Source: CAZDBA01 sp964503615
GTDB lineage: Bacteria; Planctomycetota; Planctomycetia; Pirellulales; Pirellulaceae
Direction: 5' to 3'
Assembly (NCBI GenBank): GCA_964503615.1
Contig: CAZDBA010000118.1
Location: 1 to 15,178, forward strand
DNA: 15,178 nucleotides
Made by a program: the position numbers and the translations under genes
Notes under the pieces: model-generated
Databases searched by the model: none
Told to the model about the DNA's origin: nothing
The model's input: the letters and a program-made list of their open reading frames with translations, nothing else
Shown here: positions 1 to 6,849 of the stretch, piece after piece
Layout of the letters: the number at the start of each line of letters is the position of its first letter
Numbering within the stretch: position 1 is the first letter of the stretch

Positions 1-589
1 GGGCTCGGTCTTTTTCACCGCGCCCATCTTGTCCTTTTGTACTCTTCATTTGCTCTACCTGCTTTTTCAGGTTTCTCATAAGCGATCTTTGTTCATCGGC
101 AAGAACAAGATTGTCAAACGAACTAACGCTTTTTACTTTTCCCAACAATAAACTGCGTATTGTGCTATAGCATATCGGATCCTCTTCGAGTCGAGACCGA
201 AAATGACTTGAGTGAGTTGAGAGTGTAAGTTGGCAGACAACGCCGTTCGGATATTCGATCCGAGCACATATTTCAAAGTCAGGTTCCTCATCACACTCAA
301 TGCCCAAGCATATTTTTTCCAATTGATGGTACAACTGAGTCGGAGAGAACCCCCTATCAATTTCAAAATCTCGCCGTATCGGTTTTATGCCGTCTAACGT
401 CCTTGTGTGCCGCACAATGAATGCTTCTTCGGTGTTCGTCAATCGAAAGTGTTCCTGCACTACCATCGTATTCAACTCGATTGACAGCGTCGGTTCAACC
501 AAATCCTGAGCATGTATGGCCCCACCAAAAATAAGAAGGGTAAACAAAGACAGGTAAAAAAACGCTGTTTGAAAGGGTGCTCTTTTCAT
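1..589 (-). CDS. Exported protein of unknown function, 3' end outside window
   Basis: An uninterrupted minus-strand frame runs from an ATG at 589 to the window edge (196 codons, no stop seen), so the gene is partial at its C-terminus. Residues 1-28 form a clear Sec signal peptide: basic start MKRAPF, a hydrophobic stretch of about residues 9-24, then a small-residue end AIHAQD. The mature part contains five cysteines (positions 94, 99, 108, 119 and 140), which suggests a disulfide-stabilised periplasmic or surface domain. The visible end (about 165-196) is charged and could form a short coiled coil. I do not recognise the family. Its ATG shares one base with the stop codon of the truncated sulfatase upstream (TAATG), so the two are probably co-transcribed and translationally coupled. 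There is no separate Shine-Dalgarno site. The unbroken frame and signal peptide make coding likely; the function is unknown. Confidence 0.7.
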   Translation of the reverse strand, partial: MKRAPFQTAFFYLSLFTLLIFGGAIHAQDLVEPTLSIELNTMVVQEHFRLTNTEEAFIVRHTRTLDGIKPIRRDFEIDRGFSPTQLYHQLEKICLGIECDEEPDFEICARIEYPNGVVCQLTLSTHSSHFRSRLEEDPICYSTIRSLLLGKVKSVSSFDNLVLADEQRSLMRNLKKQVEQMKSTKGQDGRGEKDRA

Positions 590-963
590 TATTTCAATTT
601 CGAGAACGGTTTGAGCAGTTCGGCAACGGTAATTTCGTCCAGAGACATCGCTGGGTGAGGGACTTCTCCTATGTCATTTTCGGCGCGTTGCACACGCATC
701 GGATAGCACCCGGTCATCAGCGCCGCACGTGCTGGCCCACAAACGGTCTGGGCATAAAAGCTGGTAAAGCGCATTCCTTCCTGAGCCATCTGATCCAGCC
801 GCGGCGTTTTGATTTCCGGGGAACCATAGCAACCGAGATCCTGATAGCCTTGATCGTCGGTCATGATCACGACAAAGTTGGGCTTGTCCTGAGCCGACAA
901 AAATGCGGTCCAAACGAGCAGGAGCAGAACAATGACCGTTTGAATGTTTATTTGCTTTTGCAT
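589..963 (-). pseudogene. Truncated N-terminal fragment of a secreted sulfatase
   Basis: The 124-residue product starts with a signal peptide (about 1-24, ending FLSAQ), followed by the opening of a type I sulfatase of the alkaline-phosphatase superfamily. Visible features are NFVVIMTDDQGYQDLGCYGS with the metal-binding Asp pair D36/D37, and CGPAR at 75-79, the CxPxR signature in which the cysteine becomes formylglycine. Family members usually run to 450 residues or more. Here the frame stops right after AELLKP, just before the conserved GKWHLG region, and no frame downstream encodes the missing metal-binding residues. It therefore cannot form a complete active site, and a deletion remnant is the simplest reading. 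ATG 963 is preferred over an upstream start at 1023 because it places the signal peptide at the N-terminus. The stop overlaps the ATG of the next gene. Confidence 0.8.
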
Positions 964-1197
964 GTTTACCAGATTTACTGAATGTTGTTTATCAGAGTAA
1001 GGGCATCTGAACCAAGGCGGCATTACGAACGTTTCAGCTCAGCAATGGCAGCGAACTTTTACCTTCGAACGTCTGTGATTTGGAAAGCTCTGCTCCGGCA
1101 AGATCAGCCAAAGTCGGCAAAAATAATCGCCGCTAATCAAATCACTGTCATTAGTGTCGATTAGTGAAAATTAGTGTTCCAATCAAACCGTGAGTGA
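964..1197. other. Intergenic region between radical SAM gene and sulfatase fragment
   Basis: No convincing gene lies here. The stretch holds the 3' side of the radical SAM gene, a set of three phased ATTAGTG repeats (listed separately), and whatever promoter serves the minus-strand sulfatase remnant. I found no convincing -35/-10 pair. No U-tailed hairpin is evident after the radical SAM stop codon. Confidence 0.5.
1150..1176. repeat. Three ATTAGTG direct repeats with exact 10-base period
   Basis: ATTAGTG occurs at 1150-1156, 1160-1166 and 1170-1176, separated by three variable bases each time (tcg, aaa). The period is 10 bases, about one DNA helical turn. It lies 21 bases beyond the radical SAM stop codon and about 190 bases upstream of the sulfatase remnant. 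It could be an operator, or a copy of the short tandem repeats that litter intergenic DNA in planctomycetes; the second reading is from memory and untested. Confidence 0.6.
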
Positions 1198-2511
1198 TCA
1201 TTTGCTAACAGAGCTGGTTGAGATCTGATGCAGCTTCTGCGAGTTTTGCGATTGCTGGGCGACGGCAGTTGGCTTGTTCGTTCTGGGATCGACCCAATTG
1301 GATTCCTCGAAGTGTTCGGTGTAGACCCCGTAGTCGTGGAAGGCGAATTTTTTGGCCAAGCGATAAGCCCAACTCCTTTCACGGACCGGCTCCATGTCTG
1401 GCGCATACTGCGAAGGATGCGTGTTGGCGGCGGCCAGTTCGGTCACCGCGGTGTTGCGGGCGGTCGAGTCGGTGGCTCCGTGCCGATCAACCAGCCCTTG
1501 AATCAAATCGGGCCGCTCCAAAGCGATGCAGCCACGTGTATGCTGCGCGGCGGTTTTACGAAAGTCACGCAGGTACTCCGATTCATTGAATACCACATCT
1601 AACGGCCGCTCGTCATGAATCGATTCCTTGGCGAACTGGATAATCGGGCACGGTTCGATATCCCCCCAAGGGCTGATGTGGTGCGTGAAACCGGTTGCCG
1701 CAGGACACAAGGCGTTTCCATCTGCATCGTAATAGGCGTCAATAATGATGATCGGCTTTTTACATCGCATGTTGACGACGAACTCACGTGCCTTGCGCTG
1801 TTGGTCAGGTGTTAGGGCTAGATCAGGATTTGGATCGGGACCTACCGGACGATAGATGTGGAACCAAGTATAAAGAACCCCCATCTCGATCAAGTTGTCG
1901 ATCCACTCTTCGCAAAGCAGATCATCAAAGTTCGTTTGGCAAAGACTGGTACAAACCCCGGTCATGACTTTGTTGTTCAAGCAGTTTTGGATCCCCTCCA
2001 TCGTCTGACTGAACACACCGTCTTTGCCTCGACGCTGATCGCTTACGATTTCAGAGCCTTCGACGCTGATCAACGGCGTTACGTTTCCACACTTTCGCAA
2101 TCGCTTTGCGACCTCATCCGTTATAAAGTGTCCATTGGAAAAGACTTGAAAGTAAACATCGGGGTGGGCCTCCAGCACATCGAATAGCTCTTTGTGCATG
2201 AACGGTTCACCGCCCAGCAAGCCAAAAAAAGCGTTGCCCATCTTCTTGGCCGTTGTAATCATACGATCCAACGCCTCGACTTCGATCTTCGACTGTTTGT
2301 GAGCCACATCCACCCAACAGCCTTGGCAACGCAGGTTACAGCTGTTGATAATTGAGATATACAGATAGGGCGGAAAGAACTTACCCTGCTTTAGTCGCTT
2401 TTTGTGTTTGCGAACGCTGCGGAAGCCCTTAAGCCCCATGTTCCAAACCAATTTCCAAAGAAGGCGCTTGTCGGTTTCCAACAGCGCCCTTTTCGCCAAG
2501 CGAAAATACAT
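1198..2511 (-). CDS. Radical SAM protein with SPASM-like C-terminal cysteines
   Basis: A 437-residue radical SAM enzyme. The CxxxCxxC motif (C58, C62, C65 in CNLRCQGC) would ligate the 4Fe-4S cluster that cleaves S-adenosylmethionine. GGEP at 100-103 is the glycine-rich SAM-binding motif, and FSNGH follows at about 124-128. The N-terminal 45 residues are basic. Further cysteines at 269, 288 (ISPWGDIEPCP) and 328 (RGC) resemble a SPASM/twitch auxiliary-cluster region, as in peptide-modifying and several carbohydrate or lipid-acting enzymes. The C-terminal 100 residues are polar and probably partly disordered. No small precursor peptide is visible beside it, so the substrate is unknown. The gene is divergent from the DUF2927 gene, with only 18 bases between start codons, so promoters must lie inside coding sequence or be shared. 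The family call is secure; the reaction is not. Confidence 0.9.
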   Translation of the reverse strand: MYFRLAKRALLETDKRLLWKLVWNMGLKGFRSVRKHKKRLKQGKFFPPYLYISIINSCNLRCQGCWVDVAHKQSKIEVEALDRMITTAKKMGNAFFGLLGGEPFMHKELFDVLEAHPDVYFQVFSNGHFITDEVAKRLRKCGNVTPLISVEGSEIVSDQRRGKDGVFSQTMEGIQNCLNNKVMTGVCTSLCQTNFDDLLCEEWIDNLIEMGVLYTWFHIYRPVGPDPNPDLALTPDQQRKAREFVVNMRCKKPIIIIDAYYDADGNALCPAATGFTHHISPWGDIEPCPIIQFAKESIHDERPLDVVFNESEYLRDFRKTAAQHTRGCIALERPDLIQGLVDRHGATDSTARNTAVTELAAANTHPSQYAPDMEPVRERSWAYRLAKKFAFHDYGVYTEHFEESNWVDPRTNKPTAVAQQSQNSQKLHQISTSSVSK

Positions 2512-2529
2512 ATTCGTTCCGAGTTAAAA

Positions 2530-3327
2530 ATGATCCAGGCATTTCAGAATACTTTGACCGCGTCCATGGTAGCTTACCACCCAAGATTCAAAGCCGATTT
2601 ATTATATCGAAAGCAAAATAGTTCGCACGCGCTATATGTGCTCGCGATGATCTTTTTGTGCTGTGTGCTGCTTGGCACCAAACCTTGTGCGGCTCAGGAG
2701 TGGGATCGGGAAGTCGTTCGATACGTAGGCGAAGTGGCCATTGGCACCGAATACAGTCGGACCGATCAAGTCGTGTTGAAGTGGAGCGAACCGGCTCGGC
2801 TGAGCGTTTTCAATGGAACGGCTCGGGAAGAACGTGTCGTAGGCCAAGTGGTTGAGCAGATCAATCAAGCACTGGATTCAACCGAAATGTCGATCGATGT
2901 ACTCGCTGCTGAAGACAAAGAGGCGACATTAAAAGTCATCTTCACGCCCTACGCAAAGTTCAAGAAAGTAGCCAGCGAACATGGTTTCGAAGCGGTTCCG
3001 AACAACATTGGCGGATTTTACATTTGGTGGAACCATCGCCACGAGATCGAACGGGCAGTTGTGTTGCTTTCCAACGATCAGCTAAAAAACCGGGTGCTTC
3101 ACCATTTTACTTTGGAGGAGATTTCCCAGTCGCTTGGGTTTGCCGGAGACTCAGCGCGATTTGAGAAAAGCGTCTTTTATGAAAACGAGGAAGAGTTTGG
3201 CGACGCGGTACAATTCAGCCCACTAGACAAAAAACTGATGCGTTTTATCTACACGCATGTCGAAGCGGGAACTCCGCCAGTCGAACTGGGACTGATCATG
3301 TCCGAGCATTGGGAAGAGCAGAAGTAA
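2530..3327 (+). CDS. Exported DUF2927-type protein
   Basis: With the ATG at 2530 the product has 265 residues. An in-frame reading open from 2404 would overlap the radical SAM gene antisense and is rejected. ATG 2566 or 2647 are alternatives, as the signal peptide core (ALYVLAMIFLCCVLLG, then CAAQ) lies around residues 34-56, leaving a long n-region for the chosen start. The mature part matches my memory of DUF2927: TLEEISQSLGFAGDS at about 194-208, SVFYENEEEF just after, then LDKKLMRFIYTHVEAGTPP near 232-250. The family is exported and its function unknown; the layout RVLHHFTLEE followed by an LG-x-x-x-D-S turn is reminiscent of a degenerate zinc-peptidase core, which is only inference. The gene converges on the glycosyltransferase, with 28 bases between stops and no obvious terminator. 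Confidence 0.75.
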   Translation: MIQAFQNTLTASMVAYHPRFKADLLYRKQNSSHALYVLAMIFLCCVLLGTKPCAAQEWDREVVRYVGEVAIGTEYSRTDQVVLKWSEPARLSVFNGTAREERVVGQVVEQINQALDSTEMSIDVLAAEDKEATLKVIFTPYAKFKKVASEHGFEAVPNNIGGFYIWWNHRHEIERAVVLLSNDQLKNRVLHHFTLEEISQSLGFAGDSARFEKSVFYENEEEFGDAVQFSPLDKKLMRFIYTHVEAGTPPVELGLIMSEHWEEQK

Positions 3328-3355
3328 CGGAGTCGAAAGTTTGCGGTGGTTACGA

Positions 3356-4282
3356 CTATGCTGCTCTTCGATACGCTTCCGGAACTTCGAATGGTTCCGC
3401 TTCGTATTCGACGGTGACAAGTTTGGTTTCCAATCGTCTGCGAAACGCCTCGTCGACATCTTTCATTGCTCTTGCAGAGAACTTTCCCATCACGTGCTTC
3501 AGCAACCAAGGCTGGAACGGGCTGGTAGCCAGCTCAACTGCACTATCGACCAGCGTTGAGGTTGAATTTCCGAAACGTACACAGGCTCGTGCGGCTGAGG
3601 CGCCATGCGGCGTTGTTGACTCGGCTATGATCTCGTCGCCATTTTCAACGGTAAAGATACAACTGGTTTGCAGCATGGTTCGCTTGCCTAATGCTTGCAA
3701 ACCCAAAGCGATATCCAAATCGAGATAGACCGACTGCAACTGCGAGTCGGGAGTGCCTAAGCAATCCAATGCACTGCGGCGATAAAACGCCGCCCAACTG
3801 GACGGTCCAAGCGGTAAGAGTCGTGCGGCTTTCCTTCCCACACGCACGCCTTGCCCAACGATCTTGCGCCGAAAGCCTCGCCCGGCATTCACACCAGCGG
3901 TCAAGACATGAGTGGGCTTTGCTTCACGAACGATTAACGGACTGACGCTGGCAACTTCCTCGTCCTCGAACGATTCCAAAATATCAGCCTGCCAACCTTC
4001 GTCGATTTGAACGCCTGGTCGAACCATACCCACGATCGCGGCTTGTGAGCTGCGTAATGCCACGCCCAGATACCCTCCCAAATTCGAATCTTGGGGGGCA
4101 ACGACCATGTCAACTTCCCCACCAATTCCGTGAGGATCCTGATAACTGCCATCGTGGACCACGATAACTTGCGAGTTCATGGACCGGTAACGCAGAACGG
4201 ATGCAAGTGTGTCCTCTAATTGGGTTACAGAACCCAAATGGGGAACAACAATAGAGAGATCAGGTGCTGGGCGCTTTAACAT
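3356..4282 (-). CDS. Family-2-like glycosyltransferase without a clear DxD motif
   Basis: A 308-residue cytoplasmic protein with no signal peptide or membrane segment. The N-terminus has the GT-A layout: LSIVVPHLGSVTQLEDTLASVL (residues 9-30) then VIVVHDGSYQDP (39-50), the usual nucleotide-sugar binding half. The stretch YLDLDIALGLQALGKR (187-201) resembles the acceptor-side ED-x-D-x2-LR-x3-G motif. Where most family members have a DxD, this one reads VGMVRPGVQID (84-94), so the metal-binding acidic pair is absent or shifted. Start: ATG 4282 has AGGG eight bases upstream and is preferred; ATG 4303 would add seven residues and has no such site. Sugar, acceptor and activity are unknown. It may act on exopolysaccharide or cell-surface glycans, or be a non-catalytic relative. 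Confidence 0.75.
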   Translation of the reverse strand: MLKRPAPDLSIVVPHLGSVTQLEDTLASVLRYRSMNSQVIVVHDGSYQDPHGIGGEVDMVVAPQDSNLGGYLGVALRSSQAAIVGMVRPGVQIDEGWQADILESFEDEEVASVSPLIVREAKPTHVLTAGVNAGRGFRRKIVGQGVRVGRKAARLLPLGPSSWAAFYRRSALDCLGTPDSQLQSVYLDLDIALGLQALGKRTMLQTSCIFTVENGDEIIAESTTPHGASAARACVRFGNSTSTLVDSAVELATSPFQPWLLKHVMGKFSARAMKDVDEAFRRRLETKLVTVEYEAEPFEVPEAYRRAA

Positions 4283-4638
4283 GGGATCATCCCTGAGAAT
4301 CATCAGCGATTGATGAAGAAATAGGGGGCAACTGGCAGTTTGAAGAACTCAAATGCCCGCTGATGATGAGAATCGGAACGAGTTGGCTTGAGAATCGAGT
4401 TTTCCACAAGAGTTCCGATTGAGGGAGGTTCAAACCAGCCTGATTTTTCGTTTCTTTCAAATTGGACTTAAGTTGATCGTGTGCGTGGACGAACAAAGGC
4501 CCTCCACAAAATACGTTGCTGCATGAACAAATCAAAAGCGAAGTGAGCTTAACCTATTCCCGCCTTTGCGGTTAGCAACTCGACCTGATTCTGCAGAGGG
4601 CGGTTGTCCAAGCTCGCACCAAGCCATAAAAAAGAGGG
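4283..4638. other. Divergent intergenic region between glycosyltransferase and thyA
   Basis: This stretch of about 350 bases separates two divergently transcribed genes and should contain both promoters. I could not find a confident -35/-10 pair for either. It contains a long-range inverted repeat (listed separately). Short frames here lack recognisable domains and I do not call them genes. Confidence 0.5.
4371..4420. repeat. 9-base perfect inverted repeat with inner stem
   Basis: AATCGGAAC (4371-4379) is the exact reverse complement of GTTCCGATT (4412-4420). Inside, CTTG (4387-4390) can pair with CAAG (4407-4410), giving an interrupted cruciform or RNA hairpin. There is no U-tract on either side, so it is not a standard terminator. 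It lies about 90 bases upstream of the glycosyltransferase start and could be a leader structure or operator. Confidence 0.45.
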
Positions 4639-5433
4639 ATGAAACAATACCTCGATTTAATGCAGCACGTTCTGGACCATGGCGTCGAAAAATCGGACCG
4701 CACTGGTACCGGCACGCGAAGTGTATTCGGCTATCAGATGCGGTTTGACTTGTCAGACGGCTTTCCCATGGTGACTACGAAAAAGCTCCACCTGCGCAGC
4801 ATAATTCACGAGTTGCTGTGGTTTCTGGCTGGTGACACGAATATTGGCTATCTGAAAGAGAACAAAGTCCGCATTTGGGATGAGTGGGCGGACGAAAACG
4901 GCGAGTTGGGACCGGTCTACGGCTCACAATGGCGTAGTTGGCAAGGTGCAAACGGCGAAACGATTGACCAAATTTCAGAAGTCGTAAACGCAATCAAAAC
5001 AAACCCCGATTCTCGACGGCTGATTGTCAGCGCTTGGAACGTTGCCGAGCTCCCCAAGATGGCTCTGCCGCCCTGTCACGCATTCTTCCAATTCTATGTC
5101 GCAGACGGTCGATTGAGTTGCCAGTTGTATCAACGCAGCGCGGACATCTTTTTGGGCGTGCCGTTCAACATCGCATCGTATGCCTTGCTTACCCATATGA
5201 TCGCTCAGGCATGTGATTTAAAGCCCGGCGATTTCGTGCATACGCTAGGTGATGCGCATTTGTACTCGAACCATATGGACCAAACAAAGTTGCAATTGTC
5301 GCGAGAACCGCGATCGCTGCCTCGCGTCGTGATCAACCCGGATGTCAAAGATATCTTTGGGTTCCGCTTCGAAGACTTTGAGATTCTCGACTACGACCCG
5401 CACCCACACATCAAAGGCGTGGTAGCGGTTTAG
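4639..5433 (+). CDS. thyA: Thymidylate synthase
   Basis: Converts dUMP to dTMP using 5,10-methylenetetrahydrofolate, releasing dihydrofolate; cytoplasmic homodimer. The product has 264 residues, the same length and numbering as the E. coli enzyme as I remember it. The catalytic cysteine is C146 in PPCHAFFQ. Other conserved residues are R21 (RTGTGT), R126/R127 (DSRRLIVSAWN), the R166/S167/D169 group in QRSADIFLGVPFN, N177, and H207/Y209 in LGDAHLYSNH. An in-frame TAA at 4627 fixes the start at ATG 4639. A purine run GAGGG directly abuts the ATG, too close to act as a normal Shine-Dalgarno site. folA follows after 35 bases, so synthase and dihydrofolate recycling are probably one operon. Confidence 0.98.
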   Translation: MKQYLDLMQHVLDHGVEKSDRTGTGTRSVFGYQMRFDLSDGFPMVTTKKLHLRSIIHELLWFLAGDTNIGYLKENKVRIWDEWADENGELGPVYGSQWRSWQGANGETIDQISEVVNAIKTNPDSRRLIVSAWNVAELPKMALPPCHAFFQFYVADGRLSCQLYQRSADIFLGVPFNIASYALLTHMIAQACDLKPGDFVHTLGDAHLYSNHMDQTKLQLSREPRSLPRVVINPDVKDIFGFRFEDFEILDYDPHPHIKGVVAV

Positions 5434-5468
5434 GCTCAAAGCGCGACTGGCATACTTCGCAAGGATAA

Positions 5469-5969
5469 ATGAAAATGAACCTGTCCATGATCGTCGCTGC
5501 GTCGGAAAACGATGTGATCGGCGCCGAAAACGATTTGCCTTGGCGGTTGTCGGCTGACCTGAAACGGTTCAAAGCTCTCACCATGGGACACCATATCATC
5601 ATGGGGCGAAAAACGTTTGAGTCGATCGGACGTTTGCTCCCTGGGCGAACAACGGTCATCATTACCCGCAATACCGACTTTGAATTTGATGGCGCGATCG
5701 TGGTCAACTCGCTCGCCCAAGCTTTGGCGGCATCGGCCGATGACCCCCAGCCTTTTATTACCGGTGGCGCAGAAATCTATCGTTTGGCTTTACCATATGT
5801 CAAAGAGATCCACCTCACTCGCGTGCAGGCAACAATCAAAGGGGACACGCTCTTGCCAGAGATTGACTGGTCCCAATGGAAGTTAATTGAATCTCAGCAA
5901 CACTCGGCCGACGACAAAAACCAATTCGATTACGCATTTGAAACGTATCGCCGCACGAAAACTGATTAA
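5469..5969 (+). CDS. folA: Dihydrofolate reductase
   Basis: Reduces dihydrofolate to tetrahydrofolate with NADPH, recycling the product of the ThyA reaction. The 166-residue length is typical of chromosomal DHFR. Recognisable elements are NDVIGAENDLPW (Met20-type loop region, about 14-25), the catalytic acid D30 in LSADLKRFK (equivalent to D27 of E. coli), IIMGRKTFESIGRLLPGR (43-60, NADPH and folate contacts), and the GGAEIY cofactor motif at 99-104. AAGGA lies at 5461-5465: three bases before ATG 5469 and nine before ATG 5475, so the real start may be the second methionine, two residues shorter. The gene sits 35 bases after thyA with no terminator between them. Confidence 0.97.
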   Translation: MKMNLSMIVAASENDVIGAENDLPWRLSADLKRFKALTMGHHIIMGRKTFESIGRLLPGRTTVIITRNTDFEFDGAIVVNSLAQALAASADDPQPFITGGAEIYRLALPYVKEIHLTRVQATIKGDTLLPEIDWSQWKLIESQQHSADDKNQFDYAFETYRRTKTD

Positions 5970-5986
5970 CCAACGGCAACCGAATC

Positions 5987-6023
5987 AAAAAAGGCCAAAG
6001 CAATCAACGCGTTTGCTTTGGCC
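5987..6023 (-). terminator. Intrinsic terminator oriented on the minus strand
   Basis: GGCCAAAGCAA (5993-6003) pairs perfectly with TTGCTTTGGCC (6013-6023), an 11-base stem with a 9-base loop. Read on the minus strand, the stem is followed at once by six U residues (complement of 5992-5987), a textbook Rho-independent terminator. Read on the plus strand it follows folA by about 23 bases but has no U-tract, only CTTGAGAC. It may still stop folA transcripts weakly, yet its best function would be to end a minus-strand transcript. Confidence 0.6.
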
Positions 6024-6190
6024 CTTGAGACAAATTAACGTCTCTACGCGAGAACCGCGTACCAGTGGTCTATCTTTAAATGCCGCCAAGCCACTGATAT
6101 CTTTCTCAATTCCAGTTTTTCTCAATAATTGCATGTAATTAGATTTCAGAGCCGGCGGTCAAAAAACAACACTTTGAGTAGAAAAAGCGA

Positions 6191-6221
6191 ATCGGTCATA
6201 CCGATCTAGGCAAAAACCTAG
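6191..6221. repeat. Two abutting hairpins upstream of hpf
   Basis: ATCGGT-CAT-ACCGAT (6191-6205, 6-base stem) is followed without a gap by CTAGG-CAAAAA-CCTAG (6206-6221, 5-base stem). Both stems are perfect, which is unlikely by chance when adjacent. They lie about 100 bases upstream of the predicted hpf promoter, so they are not in that leader unless transcription starts further up. On the minus strand the first hairpin is followed by a T-rich stretch. Confidence 0.45.
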
Positions 6222-6321
6222 CATTAGCGGCCCTGTTTATTAGCAGTGGGCGATCACAAGTGACTAGCGAAATGACTCGTCAATTCTAACGGGAAATGCT
6301 AAATCCCGGATATATTTGGAT

Positions 6322-6350
6322 TTGTCGGCATTAATGTTCGACACTACAAT
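6322..6350 (+). promoter_or_regulatory. Predicted sigma70-type promoter of hpf
   Basis: TTGTCG (6322-6327) and TACAAT (6345-6350) are separated by exactly 17 bases, matching 4/6 and 5/6 positions of the sigma70 consensus. Transcription would start near 6357, giving a leader of about 80 bases before the hpf GTG. This is the best promoter I can see in the window. No sigma54-type element was found. Confidence 0.5.
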
Positions 6351-6423
6351 TGGGGAGTCGGGTGGAGCGAGAATCCGGATCTCTTCTGTGATTAACGCAA
6401 CGATTAGCTACACGCTACATTCC

Positions 6424-6430
6424 AAGGAGG
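6424..6430 (+). promoter_or_regulatory. Consensus Shine-Dalgarno site that fixes the hpf GTG start
   Basis: AAGGAGG ends six bases before the GTG at 6437. It is the only full-strength Shine-Dalgarno sequence in the window; neighbouring genes have weak sites or none. It supports the GTG start and implies strong hpf translation. Confidence 0.8.
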
Positions 6431-6436
6431 AAAGAC

Positions 6437-6754
6437 GTGGAAATTTTAATCAACTCAAGGAACGGCGAACTTCCAGAAGCTGTTCAGCAAACCATCCACA
6501 ACAAAGTATCAAAGCTTCCTCGGTTTTTTGATCGCACCACAGGCATCGACGTCATCGTCGATTTAAAACATACAGATAATCCTAAAGTCGAAGTTAAAGT
6601 CTCTGCGGAGCAAACTGATGACTTTTTTGCTGCTGACACTGGCAGCAATGTTATTGTCGCACTCGACAGCGTGATCGACAAAATCGAAAGCCAACTAAGA
6701 AAACACAAAGAAAAATTAACAGCGCGACGCGGACGGCAACCTAGCGAGGACTAG
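6437..6754 (+). CDS. hpf: Ribosome hibernation-promoting factor, short form
   Basis: A 105-residue protein of the HPF/RaiA (S30AE) family, which binds the small ribosomal subunit at the decoding site and helps inactive ribosomes persist or dimerise. It opens with MEILINSRNGELPEAVQQTI, then has the helix-strand layout KVSKLPRFFDRTTGIDVIVDL and VEVKVSAEQTDDFFAADT, with the last helix ending in a basic segment (IESQLRKHKEKL). It lacks the C-terminal dimerisation domain of long HPF, so it would resemble the proteobacterial short form. Start is GTG, chosen because AAGGAGG sits six bases upstream. ptsN follows after 95 bases and the phosphocarrier after that, an order known from proteobacterial rpoN clusters, but rpoN is absent here. 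Confidence 0.93.
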   Translation: MEILINSRNGELPEAVQQTIHNKVSKLPRFFDRTTGIDVIVDLKHTDNPKVEVKVSAEQTDDFFAADTGSNVIVALDSVIDKIESQLRKHKEKLTARRGRQPSED

Positions 6755-6849
6755 TTTCTCTAAGCCCTTTACAGAATCAAACTTGACCGATATCAAATTG
6801 GGAGTTGAGTTGTTTGCGAATCGCCGAACCAAACGAAGGAACCAAACCT

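Larger units (their letters stand above)
5970..6436. other. Hairpin-rich intergenic region between folA and hpf
   Basis: This stretch of 467 bases holds no convincing gene. From left to right it contains a hairpin at 5993-6023 with its U-tract on the minus strand, a compact hairpin TACGCG/CGCGTA at 6045-6061, a looser pair CAGTGG/CCACTG at 6063-6096, two abutting hairpins at 6191-6221, a CGGGA/TCCCG pair at 6290-6308, and a sigma70-type promoter at 6322-6350. Such density of structure suggests an untranslated RNA or a long structured leader in part of it. Confidence 0.55.

Noticed and set aside
2404..2529. N-terminal extension of the DUF2927 gene to an ATG at 2404
   Set aside because: It would overlap the radical SAM gene antisense by over 100 bases and place a signal peptide far inside the protein.
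4425..4445. Possible tRNA T-arm (GGTTCAAACC)
   Set aside because: The flanking bases do not form the required 5-base stem and no D-arm or acceptor stem is found.
4287..4535. 82-codon minus-strand frame upstream of the glycosyltransferase
   Set aside because: It overlaps the inverted repeat, has no ribosome site or domain, and looks like a chance frame.
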